A stretch of 64,000 nucleotides of DNA. Source: Dactylosporangium roseum (GTDB lineage: Bacteria > Actinomycetota > Actinomycetes > Mycobacteriales > Micromonosporaceae). Where the stretch lies: contig NZ_CP073721.1 in NCBI RefSeq assembly GCF_025264685.1, positions 7,705,501 to 7,769,500 on the forward strand, written 5' to 3'. Below, piece after piece: positions 53,213-63,029 of the stretch. Position 1 is the first letter of the stretch; every line of letters begins with the position of its first letter. The notes beneath the pieces are model-generated. The model was not told the DNA's origin, ran no database searches, and saw nothing but the letters and a program-made list of their open reading frames with translations. The translations under genes and the position numbers were made by a program.

Positions 53213-53773
53213 CACGTTTCGTCCACTGTGGACCTGTTGTGTTCCAAAAGGGATCCACTGTTTCGCAACGGTCCAGGTCGGGGCATGCTGGTGGGGATCC
53301 GTCCGTACGGGCTGGTCTGGATCTTGCACTGGGCACCATGGCGTCAGCCAAGATCAAGCAGAGTCCCCGGATCGTGATCCACGGTGGCGCCGACCGTCTT
53401 CAGTGAAGATCATCTGCCGGGTCGCATCGCCGTGCGGACGTCCGCGACAGCGCCGGCCGTCCGGGCTGCTGGCTCCATCGCGCCAGCCGCACCCCCCAGT
53501 CCCCGCACCCTGACTGGGGCACCACCGCCAACCCGACCCCCGTCCGGGCCCCCACCGCAACCGGCCGCCGACCATCTGACTGCACCACCGCAGCCGATAC
53601 GCATCCGGATCTGGCTCCCCTCTAGGTCAAGAGGTTGAGGCGGGCGATGCTGTAGGCTCGTCGGAGGCGGGTTCAGCGTGTGACTTGTCCGAAGTGCCAG
53701 CTATCGGGATTGGGCTGGCCGCGCTGGATTGCAGAGTCGCTCCCGGTTGTCCGGCTGGACCCGCCGCCCCCGC
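53213..53773. other. Gene-free stretch right of the island
   Basis: About 560 bp without a supported gene. At 53236-53256 is GTTGTGTTCCAAAAGGGATCC, split here as GTTGTGTTCC plus AAAAGGGATCC; its near match lies in inverted orientation just inside the left end (15661-15689). Confidence 0.5.
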
Positions 53774-54802
53774 TCAAGCCTTCCTCGCGTCGCGGACCAT
53801 GCGTTTGAAGACCACGTCAGATAGCTGGCGTTTGAGCGCGCGCAGCGCTTCCATGCTGGTCTTGCCCTCGGTCAGACGCCGGCGGTAGTAGGCGCGGCCC
53901 GGGGTGTCATGGCGGAGTTGGACGATCGCCATGATGTGCAGGACCCGGTTGATGCGCCGGTTCCCGGCCCGGGACAACCGATGGCGGCGTTGATCGCCGG
54001 AGGATGCCTCGATAGGGGCGGTGCCGTTCCAGGACGCGAAGTGGGCGGCGGTGCGGAAGCGGTCGACGTCGCCGACATCACCGAGCAGTCAAGCCGCTCC
54101 GGACGGGCCGATACCATTGAGCTCTGTGAGGGTGCTGCCGGTCGCGGTGACGAACTCGCGCAGTTGTTTGTCCGCGGTCCGGATCTTGGCGTCGATCGTG
54201 GTGAGCTCGTCGATGAGCTCGCGAGCGAGCTGGTGGCGGGTCTGGGCCACGACGCCGACCGGCGCCGGTGCGGTGCGCAGCAGGTAACTGGCTTGCCCAC
54301 GCGTGAGCAACTTCTTCGCCCCGCCGGGAACAAGCTCAAGCAGCAGGTGGTGGATCCGGCTGACGGTCTCGGTGCGGGCCCGGCCCAGTTCGTCGCGGCG
54401 GTCGACCAGCAGCCGCAGCACAACTGCGGTGTCGTCGGCCTGGATCTGACGCAGTCCCGGGCTGCGCAGACCAGCCACGGCAACGCTGTGCGCGTCGACC
54501 GGATCGGTCTTTCGACCCTGCCCGGTGTCGAACACCCGCACCCGCGCGGACAGTTTGGCCGGCACGTCGACGACGGTCTCGCCGTCAGCGACCAGACGCT
54601 GCGCGACGTGCCGGCCAATCCCGGCGCAACCGTCCACCGCCCACGTCCGATCCACGAAACGGCGGCCGGCCTCGCGCATTCGCGTGTAGCCACCGGTGTC
54701 CGTGCCGTACCGGCCCTTCGCGAGGACCTGTTCCCGTTGGTCGATCACCTCGATGGTGGCTGACCGTTTGTGCGGGTCCATCCCGATCACCACACGGCTC
54801 AT
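53774..54802 (-). pseudogene. IS110-family transposase with in-frame stop
   Basis: From ATG 54802 the DEDD N-terminal domain is intact (MSRVVIGMDPHKR, VPAKLSARVRVFDTGQGRKT, DPVDAHSVAVAGL). The C-terminal Transposase_20-like part (LSRAGNRRINRVLHIMAIVQ, TPGRAYYRRR) follows in the same frame, but a TGA at 54089-54091 interrupts it within GIGPSGAA*LLGD. A single CGA to TGA change would explain it. The C-terminal part contains the second catalytic region, so the enzyme is probably dead. Ends were not identified. Confidence 0.85.
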
Positions 54803-55049
54803 CCGCTTACGCCTCCTCGTTCGTACACTGTGGACGATCGGCGAGGAGGGCAACGCTAATTCGAGCTGGGCATACCCCTCTTGAGCCGCTCCCGGCCACG
54901 GTGGCCAGCGGGCGCATGCCAAATGAGAGTCACACCCCGAGTCGCTGTGGACAGCCGAAAGAGAGCTACCCGCTGGTCACCTCGACCCAGCCTGGCCGGG
55001 CTGAGGTCGTACATCAAGTGAAACAAGTAGCCGATGACAGCGCACCTGA

Positions 55050-55718
55050 TCAAGCGCTCTCTACAGGCGCCGGCGATCCCGGCGCAGTAAGCAGCGCTGC
55101 GGCGACGGTGTCGACGTACCAGCGCTGGAAGCGGTCGGGCGGCCAGCCGCGTTGGCGCACGAGCCAGTCGTAATTACGCACGTCCATGGCGAGCCACAGC
55201 ACGTCGGCCGCGGTGTCGACGGTGTGCTCCGGCCGCAGTTCGCCGGTCGAGGCGAGTTCGGCGGCGAACATGGTCATGCCGTTGCGGCGATCGTCGACGT
55301 TCTTGCGCCAGATCGCCGCGGCCTCCGGATCGGCGGTCGCGGCAGCGGCGAGGGCGAGCATCACCTGGGCCTGCCGGGCATGGGTCTCGACGAGGTGCCA
55401 GGCGTAGCGGCCCAGCTTTGAGCGCGCCTCGGTCAGCGCCCGGATCTCCGCGACGAACGGGCGGTCGGGCAGCGCCACGGGCTCGTCGTCGCCAGCCACC
55501 GTGACGTCGACCAGCGCCGAGAGCAGCGCCTGCTTGCTACCGAAGACCTTGTACACCGTCTGGATCGCCACCCCCGCCTCGGCCGCGATGGCCGTCAGCG
55601 GGGTGGCCGCGTAGCCGGGCTCGACGAATAGGGCGGCGGCCGCGTCCAGGATCGCCCGGCGTGTCTGCCGGGCCTGCTCCTGTCGATGTGCCGACTCGTA
55701 TCGCCTCTTGACAGCCAC
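55050..55718 (-). CDS. TetR-family regulator
   Basis: 222 aa from GTG. The N-terminal HTH (ILDAAAALFVEPGYAATPLT, then AIAAEAGVAIQTVYKVFGSK) is followed by a helical ligand domain with a conserved-looking TADVLWLAMDVRNYDWLV end. It is divergent from the membrane methyltransferase-like gene at 55773, with a 15-bp dyad between them, so it probably represses that gene and itself. Confidence 0.92.
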   Translation of the reverse strand: MAVKRRYESAHRQEQARQTRRAILDAAAALFVEPGYAATPLTAIAAEAGVAIQTVYKVFGSKQALLSALVDVTVAGDDEPVALPDRPFVAEIRALTEARSKLGRYAWHLVETHARQAQVMLALAAAATADPEAAAIWRKNVDDRRNGMTMFAAELASTGELRPEHTVDTAADVLWLAMDVRNYDWLVRQRGWPPDRFQRWYVDTVAAALLTAPGSPAPVESA

Positions 55719-55743
55719 CGCACGAGTGTAGTGCTCTATTGGT

Positions 55744-55758
55744 TAGAGTTTAACTCTA
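55744..55758. promoter_or_regulatory. Operator dyad between TetR gene and methyltransferase gene
   Basis: Perfect 7-bp arms TAGAGTT and AACTCTA lie around one T, in the 54-bp gap between divergent starts and just before the AAAGGAG ribosome site of the plus-strand gene. Confidence 0.75.
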
Positions 55759-55772
55759 CCAAAGGAGTGCCG

Positions 55773-56252
55773 ATGTCGGCCAACACAGCAGCGCAGCGGG
55801 GTGCCCGAGTGATCTTCATACCGCCACCGCTGTACTACGCCGCCGGTCTGGCTGGCGGCATGGCGGTCAACGGCGTGGTCGCATTCCCGCTCGGCGGGCG
55901 TCCCGCCACCGCAGTCGTCGGGGCGGTCGTCACCGTCCTCGGGCTGACGTTGGCCTTTGCTGGTGTCGCCGCCGTGATCCGGCACCGCACCACGATCGTG
56001 CCCCACCGTCCGGTCGCCACCTTGCTCACCGGCGGCGCCTACCGGCTGTCCCGCAACCCGATGTACACCGGCCTGGCCATCGCCTACCTCGGTCTGGCAC
56101 TGCTATTCGGCTCCTGGTGGCCGCTGGCGCTGTGGCCGCTCGTGATCGTCACCGTGCGCCAACTGGTCATCCGCCCCGAAGAGCACTACCTCACCCAGCG
56201 ATTCGGCCAGGCCTACACCGACTATCAGTCCCGCGTACGCCGGTGGCTCTAG
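55773..56252 (+). CDS. Isoprenylcysteine carboxyl methyltransferase-like membrane protein
   Basis: 159 aa with AAAGGAG 6 bp before the ATG. There are four hydrophobic segments (about 18-35, 43-65, 95-112 and 115-130) and the family motif GAYRLSRNPMYTGLAIAYLG, with a C-terminal EEHYLTQRFGQAYTDYQSRV. These PEMT/ICMT-fold enzymes use S-adenosylmethionine at the membrane; the substrate is unknown. Divergent TetR control is likely. Confidence 0.85.
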   Translation: MSANTAAQRGARVIFIPPPLYYAAGLAGGMAVNGVVAFPLGGRPATAVVGAVVTVLGLTLAFAGVAAVIRHRTTIVPHRPVATLLTGGAYRLSRNPMYTGLAIAYLGLALLFGSWWPLALWPLVIVTVRQLVIRPEEHYLTQRFGQAYTDYQSRVRRWL

Positions 56253-56283
56253 CCACACGGCGCCCCACCAACCAGGTGCGATC

Positions 56284-56386
56284 ATGAGCATCGAGGCCTT
56301 CACCCGGCTCTTCGACGAAGTCTTCACCAAGGGCCACCTCGACGCGGCCGACCAACTCGTCGCGCCAGAGATCATCGAACACCAGT
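56284..56386 (+). pseudogene. SnoaL-like ester cyclase gene, interrupted
   Basis: ATG 56284 begins MSIEAFTRLFDEVFTKGHLD and reaches PEIIEHQ, where the ISL3 element is inserted. Removing the element and one target repeat continues the frame as FAPDGHLGR at 57756, then a small frameshift leads to TRDQFKRFVQMLRAG until an IS3 element cuts it near 57838. It is therefore broken three times. SnoaL-like folds are small cyclases or isomerases of secondary metabolism. Confidence 0.75.
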
Positions 56387-57747
56387 GCCAATTAGTGGGT
56401 TTCTGTGGGTGGGGATAGGGGGCTGTAACGGACAAAATGGCGGCGCGCATGGGATGCCGGTTCGTTCACCAGGTTGCTGAAGACCGTTGTGAGCGAAGGG
56501 ATCCACGTGCGCGCCGCTGCTGTGATCAACCGTCTGCTGGGCTTCGAGGGAACGGTTGTGGACGACGTGTGTTTCACGGATACCGCGATGGTGGTGCAGG
56601 TCCGGCTTCGCTCGCAGGTGCTGGTCTGCCCGTGCGGGCGGACCAGCCGGGCCCGGTACGACCGTTCCCGCAGGAAGTGGCGTCATGTCGACTTCGGCCG
56701 GTACCGGGTGGTGATCGAAGCGGAGATCCGCCGGGTCGACTGCCGCGGCTGCGGGCAGGTCCGCAGCGAGTGGATGCCGTGGGCCCGGCCCGGCGCCCGG
56801 CATACCCGCGACTTCGAGGATATGGCCTGCTGGCTGGCGAAACGGATGTCCAAGAGCGCCGCGGCCGCGCTGCTGGGCACCACCTGGCAGACCGTCGACC
56901 ACCTCGTAGCCAGGCTCGTCGATACCCACCTGGACAGCGAGCGTCTCGACGCGATCTACCGCATCGGCGTCGACGAGATCGCCTACCGCCGGGGCCGCAA
57001 GTTCCTCACCGTGGTCGCCGACCACGACACCGGCCGGGTGGTGTTCGTCGGCGAGGGCCGCAGGCAGGACGTCTTCGGCAGATTCCTGGAGTCTCTCGGC
57101 GAGGACGGCCGAGCCCGGATCGAGGCGGTCAGCATGGACATGACCGCGATCTACCGCGGCGCCGCCACCACCCACGTGCCGCACGCGGCGATCTGCCTCG
57201 ACCCGTTCCACGTGATCAAATGGGCCGGCGAAGCGCTTGACCTGGCCTACCAGACCTGCCGTGAACAGGGCGTAAAGATCGCCGTGGCTGGACTGACACC
57301 CGCCCAAACCTGGCAGAAGGCCCGCGGCGCCCTGCGCCAGCCCGCCGGGCAACACGACCCCACCCGCACCGCGATCATCGAACAGCTCCGCCGCAAACAC
57401 CCCCGCATCCACCACGCCTGGCGCCTCAAAGAAGACCTCCGCCGCCTCTACCAGGTCCCCACCAGCGACGCAGCCGACCACCTACGACGCTGGATCAACC
57501 GGGCCAAACGCAGCGGTATCAACGCCTTCGTCACCCTCGCCCGGCGACTGCGCCGCCACCGCACCGGCATCCTCAACGCCATCCACCTCCAACTGTCGAA
57601 CTCGCTCCTCGAGAGCATCAACGCCGGCATCCGCCTCATCCAACGCCGCTCCCACGGCTACGCCGACCTCGACAACCTCATCGAAATGATCCACCTCTGC
57701 CACGGCGGCATCACCACATCACTACCCACAGAAACCCATTAATTGGC
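56387..57747 (+). mobile_element. ISL3-family insertion sequence, 1361 bp, with 8-bp target duplication
   Basis: Terminal inverted repeats GCCAATTA.TGGGTTTCTG differ by one base. Perfect 8-bp direct repeats ACACCAGT lie at 56379-56386 and 57748-57755, the size expected for ISL3. It is inserted in a SnoaL-like gene. Confidence 0.93.
56474..57742 (+). CDS. ISL3-family transposase
   Basis: 422 aa. The N-terminal zinc finger (VCPCGRTSRARYD, then VDCRGCGQVRSEWMPW) is followed by an HTH (SKSAAAALLGTTWQTVDHLV) and the DDE domain: IGVDEIAYRRGRKFLTVV near 165, SMDMTAIYRGAATTHVP near 218, AICLDPFHVIKWA, and Glu in SNSLLESINAGIRLIQRRSH near 380. It is full length and fills the element, so it is probably active. 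Confidence 0.93.
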   Translation: MLKTVVSEGIHVRAAAVINRLLGFEGTVVDDVCFTDTAMVVQVRLRSQVLVCPCGRTSRARYDRSRRKWRHVDFGRYRVVIEAEIRRVDCRGCGQVRSEWMPWARPGARHTRDFEDMACWLAKRMSKSAAAALLGTTWQTVDHLVARLVDTHLDSERLDAIYRIGVDEIAYRRGRKFLTVVADHDTGRVVFVGEGRRQDVFGRFLESLGEDGRARIEAVSMDMTAIYRGAATTHVPHAAICLDPFHVIKWAGEALDLAYQTCREQGVKIAVAGLTPAQTWQKARGALRQPAGQHDPTRTAIIEQLRRKHPRIHHAWRLKEDLRRLYQVPTSDAADHLRRWINRAKRSGINAFVTLARRLRRHRTGILNAIHLQLSNSLLESINAGIRLIQRRSHGYADLDNLIEMIHLCHGGITTSLPTETH

Positions 57748-57889
57748 ACACCAGTTCGCCCCGGACGGCCATCTCGGTCGACGCTGACCCGAGACCAGTT
57801 CAAACGATTCGTGCAAATGCTCCGGGCCGGCTGTCAAGCCCCGGGTTTGATGGAGAGTTGGTTAGCTGGTTTCCAGGGATGCGGTGACC

Positions 57890-58760
57890 GGCTGGGTCAT
57901 CGCGTGTAGTACCTCGTGCTCGGCAGGCGGGATGTGGCCGAGTTCGCCGTGCAGGCGCCGATTGTTGTACCAGTCGATGTACTCAATGGTGGCCACCCTA
58001 TGTCGTCGAACCCGCGCCAGGGTCCTTTGTTGCGGACGAGTTCGGCCTTGTAGAGGGAGTTGAACGCCTCGGCCATGGCGTTGTCGTAGGAGTCGCCCTT
58101 GGAGCCGACCGAGGCGACAGCGCCGGCTTCGGCGAGCCGCTGACTGTAACGAATCGCTCGATATTGTACGCCCCGGTCCGAGTGGTGTACGAGTCCTTGC
58201 AGGTCAGCGCCCCGACTCTGCCGACGCCAGATCGCCGTCTTCAACGCGTCCAACGCCAGATCGGTGTAGAGGCTCGTGGACACCTGCCAGCCGACGATCA
58301 TGCGGGAGTACACGTCCAGCACGAACGCCGCATACACCCAGCCCACGGCAGTGCGCACGTAGGTCAGGTCCGCGACCCACAGCCTGATTCGGCGCTGTGG
58401 CGGTGAAGTCGCGTCTGACCAGGTCACAAGGGCGCCCGGTCTCGGCCGCCGGTCGGGTCGTGCGAGGCGACTTGTCGCGCAGCAGCCCGCGGAGCGCATC
58501 AGCCGTTCGACGGTGCACCGGGCCACCTTGACACCGCGTCGGTGCAGCTCGTGCCAGACCTTGCGGGCGCCGTAGACGCTGTAGTTCTCCGCGTGGATCT
58601 GCTTGATCATCACGGTCAGTTCGGCGTCGCGGCGGGAGCGGGTGCTGGCGGGGCGGGTCTTGGCAGCGTAGTAGGTGGACGGTGCGATCCGTGCCGGCGT
58701 ATCTTCAAGTGCCCGCAGGACCGGCTGGACACCGTGTTCGGCCTATTTGAGAGTCGACGA
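57890..58760 (-). pseudogene. IS3-family orfB (integrase-core transposase), frameshifted
   Basis: The rve-type core is visible in the main frame: WVADLTYVRTAVGWVYAAFV with the first Asp, HHSDRGVQYRAIRYSQRLAE with the second, and GDSYDNAMAEAFNSLYKAEL with Glu. The segment between ERLMRSAG and NQ (GLLRDKSPRTTRPAAETGRP) and the tail (GELGHIPPAEHEVLHAMTQP) lie in other frames, so at least two indels are present, near 58385-58505 and near 57995. Confidence 0.85.
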
Positions 58761-58769
58761 ACTCGACCC

Positions 58770-59087
58770 TCATCGCGACGGACGGTCCAGCTCCGCCGCG
58801 AAGAAACTCGCGGCGGACTTCAGGATCTGGTTCGCCCGGCGCAGCTCACGATTCTCCCGTTCCAGCGCGGCGATACGTTCGGCGTCGCTGCTGGTCGTGC
58901 CCGGCCGATCACCGGCGTCGGTCTCAGCCTTCTTCACCCACGTCCGCAACGCCTCCGGATGAACCCCGAGCTGATCCGCAATCCGCCGGATCGCGCCGGT
59001 TGCGGACGCCGGGTCGCGACGGGCCTCGACCGCCAACCGGGTCGCGCGCTCACCCAGCTCATCGTTGTACTTCTTCGGTGCCGGCAT
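58770..59087 (-). CDS. IS3-family orfA (HTH protein)
   Basis: 105 aa: MPAPKKYNDELGERATRLAV, an HTH_Tnp_1 domain (IADQLGVHPEALRTWVKKAE), then a leucine-zipper-like end (IAALERENRELRRANQILKS). It binds the IS ends and would be joined to orfB by frameshifting. It is intact, but useless without orfB. Confidence 0.85.
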   Translation of the reverse strand: MPAPKKYNDELGERATRLAVEARRDPASATGAIRRIADQLGVHPEALRTWVKKAETDAGDRPGTTSSDAERIAALERENRELRRANQILKSAASFFAAELDRPSR

Positions 59088-59133
59088 AACGGTGAATCCT
59101 CCGGGTGTTCGATGTCTCCATCAAACCCGGGGC

Positions 59134-59739
59134 GGGACACACCGACCTAATGAAGTACTACTGGCGCCTGTTTCGAAACCGTACGCGGCGAAGGCAGGTT
59201 TCGCGGTGGGGCCAGCCGTACAACCGACTCACGGGTACAGCCCACTGTGCTGCAGGTCTTCGTTGCGTTAGATGGGGGTGGTGTCAAACCAGACCGCAGC
59301 CACCATCGGGGCATCTGCAACCCCGCATCCACGCCGGCGGCGGCCGGCGCAGTCAAGGTGCGGAAAGTGCACCGCAGTAGTGCGGCCGCGCCGCAACGTG
59401 TGGTGCGACGGTGGCGCAGGTTTGTCCGCCGCGCCCATCGGTCCGTCGGTGTCGGGTCGACCTACGTGCACCGCCCAGTCGGGCTCGACAACCTCGGCTG
59501 CGGTGCGGCGCTCCACGGCGAATCGCTGCGAGGCGCACTCCAGCACGATGGCGTTACAGCACATGGTGTCCACGGACCCAGGTCGCCACCTTCGCTCGGA
59601 ACGCGCGCCACCCACCACCAGTGGCCTCGCCGCGCAACCTCCTCAATCCGCGCCACCCGCACCGGCGCGCTCATGGCCACCACGCAAGGATCGCCGCCCC
59701 TGCTGCCCTTGAGCTGCACCACGCACCGAAGGGAAATGT
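59134..59739. other. Gene-free stretch between IS3 element and hydrolase gene
   Basis: About 600 bp. Open frames exist on both strands but none has a ribosome site or recognisable content; I see nothing I can name. Confidence 0.5.
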
Positions 59740-60987
59740 ATGTCCAGACGTGTTTCAACTCGCTCACCGTGGCGACGGATCGGCCGGCTGGCACGACTCG
59801 TGCCGCTGCTGGTCGGCATCGTCGTGACCTCAGGTCTACCGATGGCCGCGGCTCCACGCGCGGCAGCCTCCGCGCCGCCAACAGTTCAGCTCAGGCTGCC
59901 CGCACCGACTGGTCGGCACGGTATTGGCACAGTCTCCCTGCACCTCGTCGACCCGTCCCGTCCCGACCCGTGGGTACCCACTCAACCGTTCCGAGAACTC
60001 ATGATCCAGCTCTGGTACCCGGCCGCCGCGGTCGACGGGTACCCACTCGCGCCGTGGCTGGAACCCGCCACGGTGGCCGCGTACGAACAGTCGAACGGCC
60101 TGCCCGCCGGGGTGCTAAGCTGGCCATCGACCCACGCAAATGTCGGCGCTCCGATGGCCCGGCACGCAGGCCGACGGCCCGTGGTGCTCTACTCGCACGG
60201 GCTGGGTGGCGGACGCACCGAGAACACCGGCCTCGTCGAAGACCTCGCCAGTCACGGCTACATCGTGGTAGCCATCGACCACATCCACGACGCCCGTGTC
60301 GTCGGACTCCCTGACGGACGCCTGGAGACCACGGCGATCCCCGAACTCACCCATGACAACGAGCTGCGACTGACCACCCAGGCGGTCGACGCCAGAGTCC
60401 GCGACACTCGCTTCGTCCTCGACCAACTCGCTGCGATCAATGGTGGCGACAACCCCGATGCCGAACGTCGGCCGCTACCCCGTGGCCTGCGCGGCACACT
60501 CGACCTCAACCACATCGGCATGTTCGGCCACTCAGACGGCGGCGCCACCACCGCTGCGGCCATGCACCTCGACTCCCGTATCAGCGCCGGAGTCAACCTG
60601 GACGGCACACTCTGGACCCCAGAGGCCAGAGCCGGCAGCACCCGCCCGCTCTTGCTATTCGGTAAGCAGAACCTCGACCCGTTCCAGGCGAACACCTGGG
60701 CGGCGTTCTGGGCCAGCCATCGAGGGCCGAAACTGCGGCTCAGTCTGATCGGCTCAACCCACGCCACCTTCGAAGACGTCGCCGTCCTGGTGCCACAGGC
60801 CGCCTCGACCCTCGGCATATCCGCAGAACGACTCGCTGCGGCGTTCGGAGCTATCGACGGACAACGCGCCATCGTCATCCTGCGTGCCTACCTCAAGGCC
60901 TACTTCGACGTGTACCTGCGCCACCGCGGCGACCGGCTCCTGAACGGGCCAACAGTGCGCTACCCCGAGGTGCAGTTCGTTTGCTGA
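59740..60987 (+). CDS. Secreted alpha/beta hydrolase, PAF-acetylhydrolase/lipase-like
   Basis: 415 aa. A signal peptide (RRIGRLARLVPLLVGIVVTS, then ...PMAAAPRAAASA) suggests export. The hydrolase core has VVLYSHGLGGGRTENTGLVE near residue 148, the nucleophile motif GMFGHSDGGATTAA near 265, an Asp region FGKQNLD near 310, and the His in STHATFED near 343. Length and layout fit the platelet-activating factor acetylhydrolase-like family of Actinobacteria. It appears to be monocistronic. Confidence 0.83.
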   Translation: MSRRVSTRSPWRRIGRLARLVPLLVGIVVTSGLPMAAAPRAAASAPPTVQLRLPAPTGRHGIGTVSLHLVDPSRPDPWVPTQPFRELMIQLWYPAAAVDGYPLAPWLEPATVAAYEQSNGLPAGVLSWPSTHANVGAPMARHAGRRPVVLYSHGLGGGRTENTGLVEDLASHGYIVVAIDHIHDARVVGLPDGRLETTAIPELTHDNELRLTTQAVDARVRDTRFVLDQLAAINGGDNPDAERRPLPRGLRGTLDLNHIGMFGHSDGGATTAAAMHLDSRISAGVNLDGTLWTPEARAGSTRPLLLFGKQNLDPFQANTWAAFWASHRGPKLRLSLIGSTHATFEDVAVLVPQAASTLGISAERLAAAFGAIDGQRAIVILRAYLKAYFDVYLRHRGDRLLNGPTVRYPEVQFVC

Positions 60988-61505
60988 TGCCATTTGGCCG
61001 CCCGCGTACGCCGTCCGGCCCGCGTGTCTTGACGTGTGGCGACCCGAATCCGCGGCAACGCCGTAGCCCCGACGCTGACCTCGTCACCTGCATCGTGGGC
61101 GCCTCGGATCAGCACGACTGAGGCGGCAGCGCCGTGCATGCGAAAAGGCGGAAGCGCGCCGGCGCTCGGCCACACCAAGCGGGTCGGGTCGGCGACCCGA
61201 CCCGCCGGCGCCGTGTGCCGACGCTCCGGTTCCGGCCCAGATCGCCGCGAAACCGCCGTCCGGTGCGGCCACTACGAACCCAGAATCGACGCTTCGCGGG
61301 CTACACGGATGGCTGCTGCGGCGTTCGCCGAGTTCACCCAAGCGATCTGACTGCGGCCCCAACATAGGGTATACGCGTTCGTCGATCCGCAACGCAACGG
61401 CGCCCCTTCCCGAGACCAACGATGCCTACCCAACCCGTCGGGCATAACAGCGACCGGGGAAAGCCCGGGTTCCACAGATGAGTAGCATTCTGAGAACGGA
61501 CATGG
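60988..61505. other. Intergenic region between convergent hydrolase and Lnt-like genes
   Basis: 518 bp with no gene, repeat or clear terminator that I can support. Confidence 0.5.
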
Positions 61506-63029
61506 TCATCTGTGGCGGTGGCTGCGGTCTGGCCGCGACGCCGCGCCGAGTCGGGGTCGTTGGTAGAGCATGACTAGCGCCAGCGCTGTGAGAACGCTGC
61601 AGAGCCAGGCGAACCAGTCGCCGAGCCGAACGTAGAGTGTGGTGGAGGGTCCTGCCGGAAGGGTGACGGTCGTGGCCGTTGTGCCGGCTGTCGTCCTGAT
61701 GTCGGCGAGGACCCGCCCGTTGGCGTCCGATGCGGTGAGACGACCGCGGCCCGCGGAGCGCGCGATGGGGACGGCGGTTTCGACTCCACGCACCATCGCG
61801 GAGCGGCTGTGCAGCCATCCGTCGCGGTCGACGTCCAGGGCGGGCACGAGCAGCACGCTGACGCCTTGCCCGGCGTATCGCCGTGCGAGTGCCGGATAGT
61901 CCATGTCCTTGCAGATCGCCAGACCTATCTGGGTGTCCGGCAGCGATACGAGTTCGTTTCCGGGCGTGAAGTCGTCTTCCCAGCCGGGGACGAGGTGTTG
62001 CTTGTCGTATCGGACGGCTCCGTTGGCGGTGTAGGCCATGGCAACGTTGTGCACGCCCGTATCGTCTTCGAAAGTCAGGCCGATCACGATCGTCGTTCGA
62101 TTGACGGCAGCGGCCACGGTGAGGCGATCTCCGAGGTCCACGATGTCGGTGCTCGTTACTTTGAACACCTTCTCCGGCAGGACAGCGATCGTTGCCCCGG
62201 AGGACGCCAGGGCGGGAAGCTGCTCGAGATACGTATCGAGTACCGTGCGGCCCTCCGGCGACCTCAGCGGCAACGAGTCCTCCGATTGCCGCACGTCGAG
62301 CAGCGCGATCGTTACAGACGGCGCAGACTCGATGGTGTGAAGGTGCCAGAACCCGTACCCAAGCGTGACGGCGGAGAGGACGGCGACGAGGGCAACGACC
62401 TTCGGCCATGCGGCGCGCGCGACCGTCGGCACGCAGAGAACCGCGAGCGCCGCGGGTGTGGCCATCAGGACGAAGCTGACTCCCCAGACCCCGGTCGCTG
62501 ACGCCAACTGTATGACGGGCAGCGTGTCCGCCTGGGTGTAGGCGAGGCCGGGAAAGGCGCCGCCAGGCGAGACGAGCGACATGAAATACTCGCCCGCCGC
62601 CCACGCCGCGGGTGCCGCGAGTACGGAAAGAACCACGCGCCGCCGCCGCATCAGGGCTCGGAAGAGCACGATCGTGCCGGCGAACATGGTGGCCTGGAAG
62701 GCGAGGAAGGCGACGACGACTCCCGCAGGCATCTGGAGGTCGTCGCGGAAGTACGTCCACATGTTCAGCTCTCCGGCCGACCATGCAAGAGCAGCGGCGC
62801 ATGCCGCAGCCCAGCTCGACGCGCGGGCAGCCACCGCGAACAGGGGTAGTGGCGCGAGCCACGTCAAACCGCTTATCGGGTTCAGCCCGGTGCCGAACCA
62901 CAGCAACACCGCCGACGTCGCCGTCGCAAGGACCAGCACCCACAGCGGCGTGGCCCGTTCCGCAGCCACGGATGCTTCCGGTGACTTCTTGGCCGGCCGT
63001 CCTCGGGCCATGTCAAGCACGGAACCCAT
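61506..63029 (-). CDS. lnt: Apolipoprotein N-acyltransferase-like protein
   Basis: 507 aa from ATG at 63029, with GGAAGG 8 bp upstream, overlapping the TetR gene by 17 bp. It has eight or so hydrophobic segments: about six before residue 230 and one at the end (WFAWLCSVLTALALVMLYQR). The nitrilase domain carries the catalytic triad: Glu in VLPEKVF near 275, Lys in RYDKQHLVPGWEDDF near 340, and Cys in LAICKDMDYP near 375. It would N-acylate membrane lipoproteins, or a related amine. Control by the adjoining TetR regulator is likely. Confidence 0.83.
   Translation of the reverse strand: MGSVLDMARGRPAKKSPEASVAAERATPLWVLVLATATSAVLLWFGTGLNPISGLTWLAPLPLFAVAARASSWAAACAAALAWSAGELNMWTYFRDDLQMPAGVVVAFLAFQATMFAGTIVLFRALMRRRRVVLSVLAAPAAWAAGEYFMSLVSPGGAFPGLAYTQADTLPVIQLASATGVWGVSFVLMATPAALAVLCVPTVARAAWPKVVALVAVLSAVTLGYGFWHLHTIESAPSVTIALLDVRQSEDSLPLRSPEGRTVLDTYLEQLPALASSGATIAVLPEKVFKVTSTDIVDLGDRLTVAAAVNRTTIVIGLTFEDDTGVHNVAMAYTANGAVRYDKQHLVPGWEDDFTPGNELVSLPDTQIGLAICKDMDYPALARRYAGQGVSVLLVPALDVDRDGWLHSRSAMVRGVETAVPIARSAGRGRLTASDANGRVLADIRTTAGTTATTVTLPAGPSTTLYVRLGDWFAWLCSVLTALALVMLYQRPRLGAASRPDRSHRHR

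Larger units (their letters stand above)
57838..59133 (-). mobile_element. IS3-family insertion sequence, degenerate
   Basis: A 19-bp inverted repeat GCCCCGGGTTTGATGGAGA (57838-57856) and its exact complement (59115-59133) bracket orfA and a broken orfB. No target duplication was recognised. Confidence 0.85.

Noticed and set aside
56372..57481. Minus-strand open frame of 369 codons opposite the ISL3 transposase
   Set aside because: It is a shadow of the plus-strand gene and crosses the IS boundary.
61426..62943. Alternative minus-strand frame of 505 codons over the Lnt-like gene
   Set aside because: It is Arg/Gly-rich without domains, while the other frame has the full catalytic triad and membrane segments.
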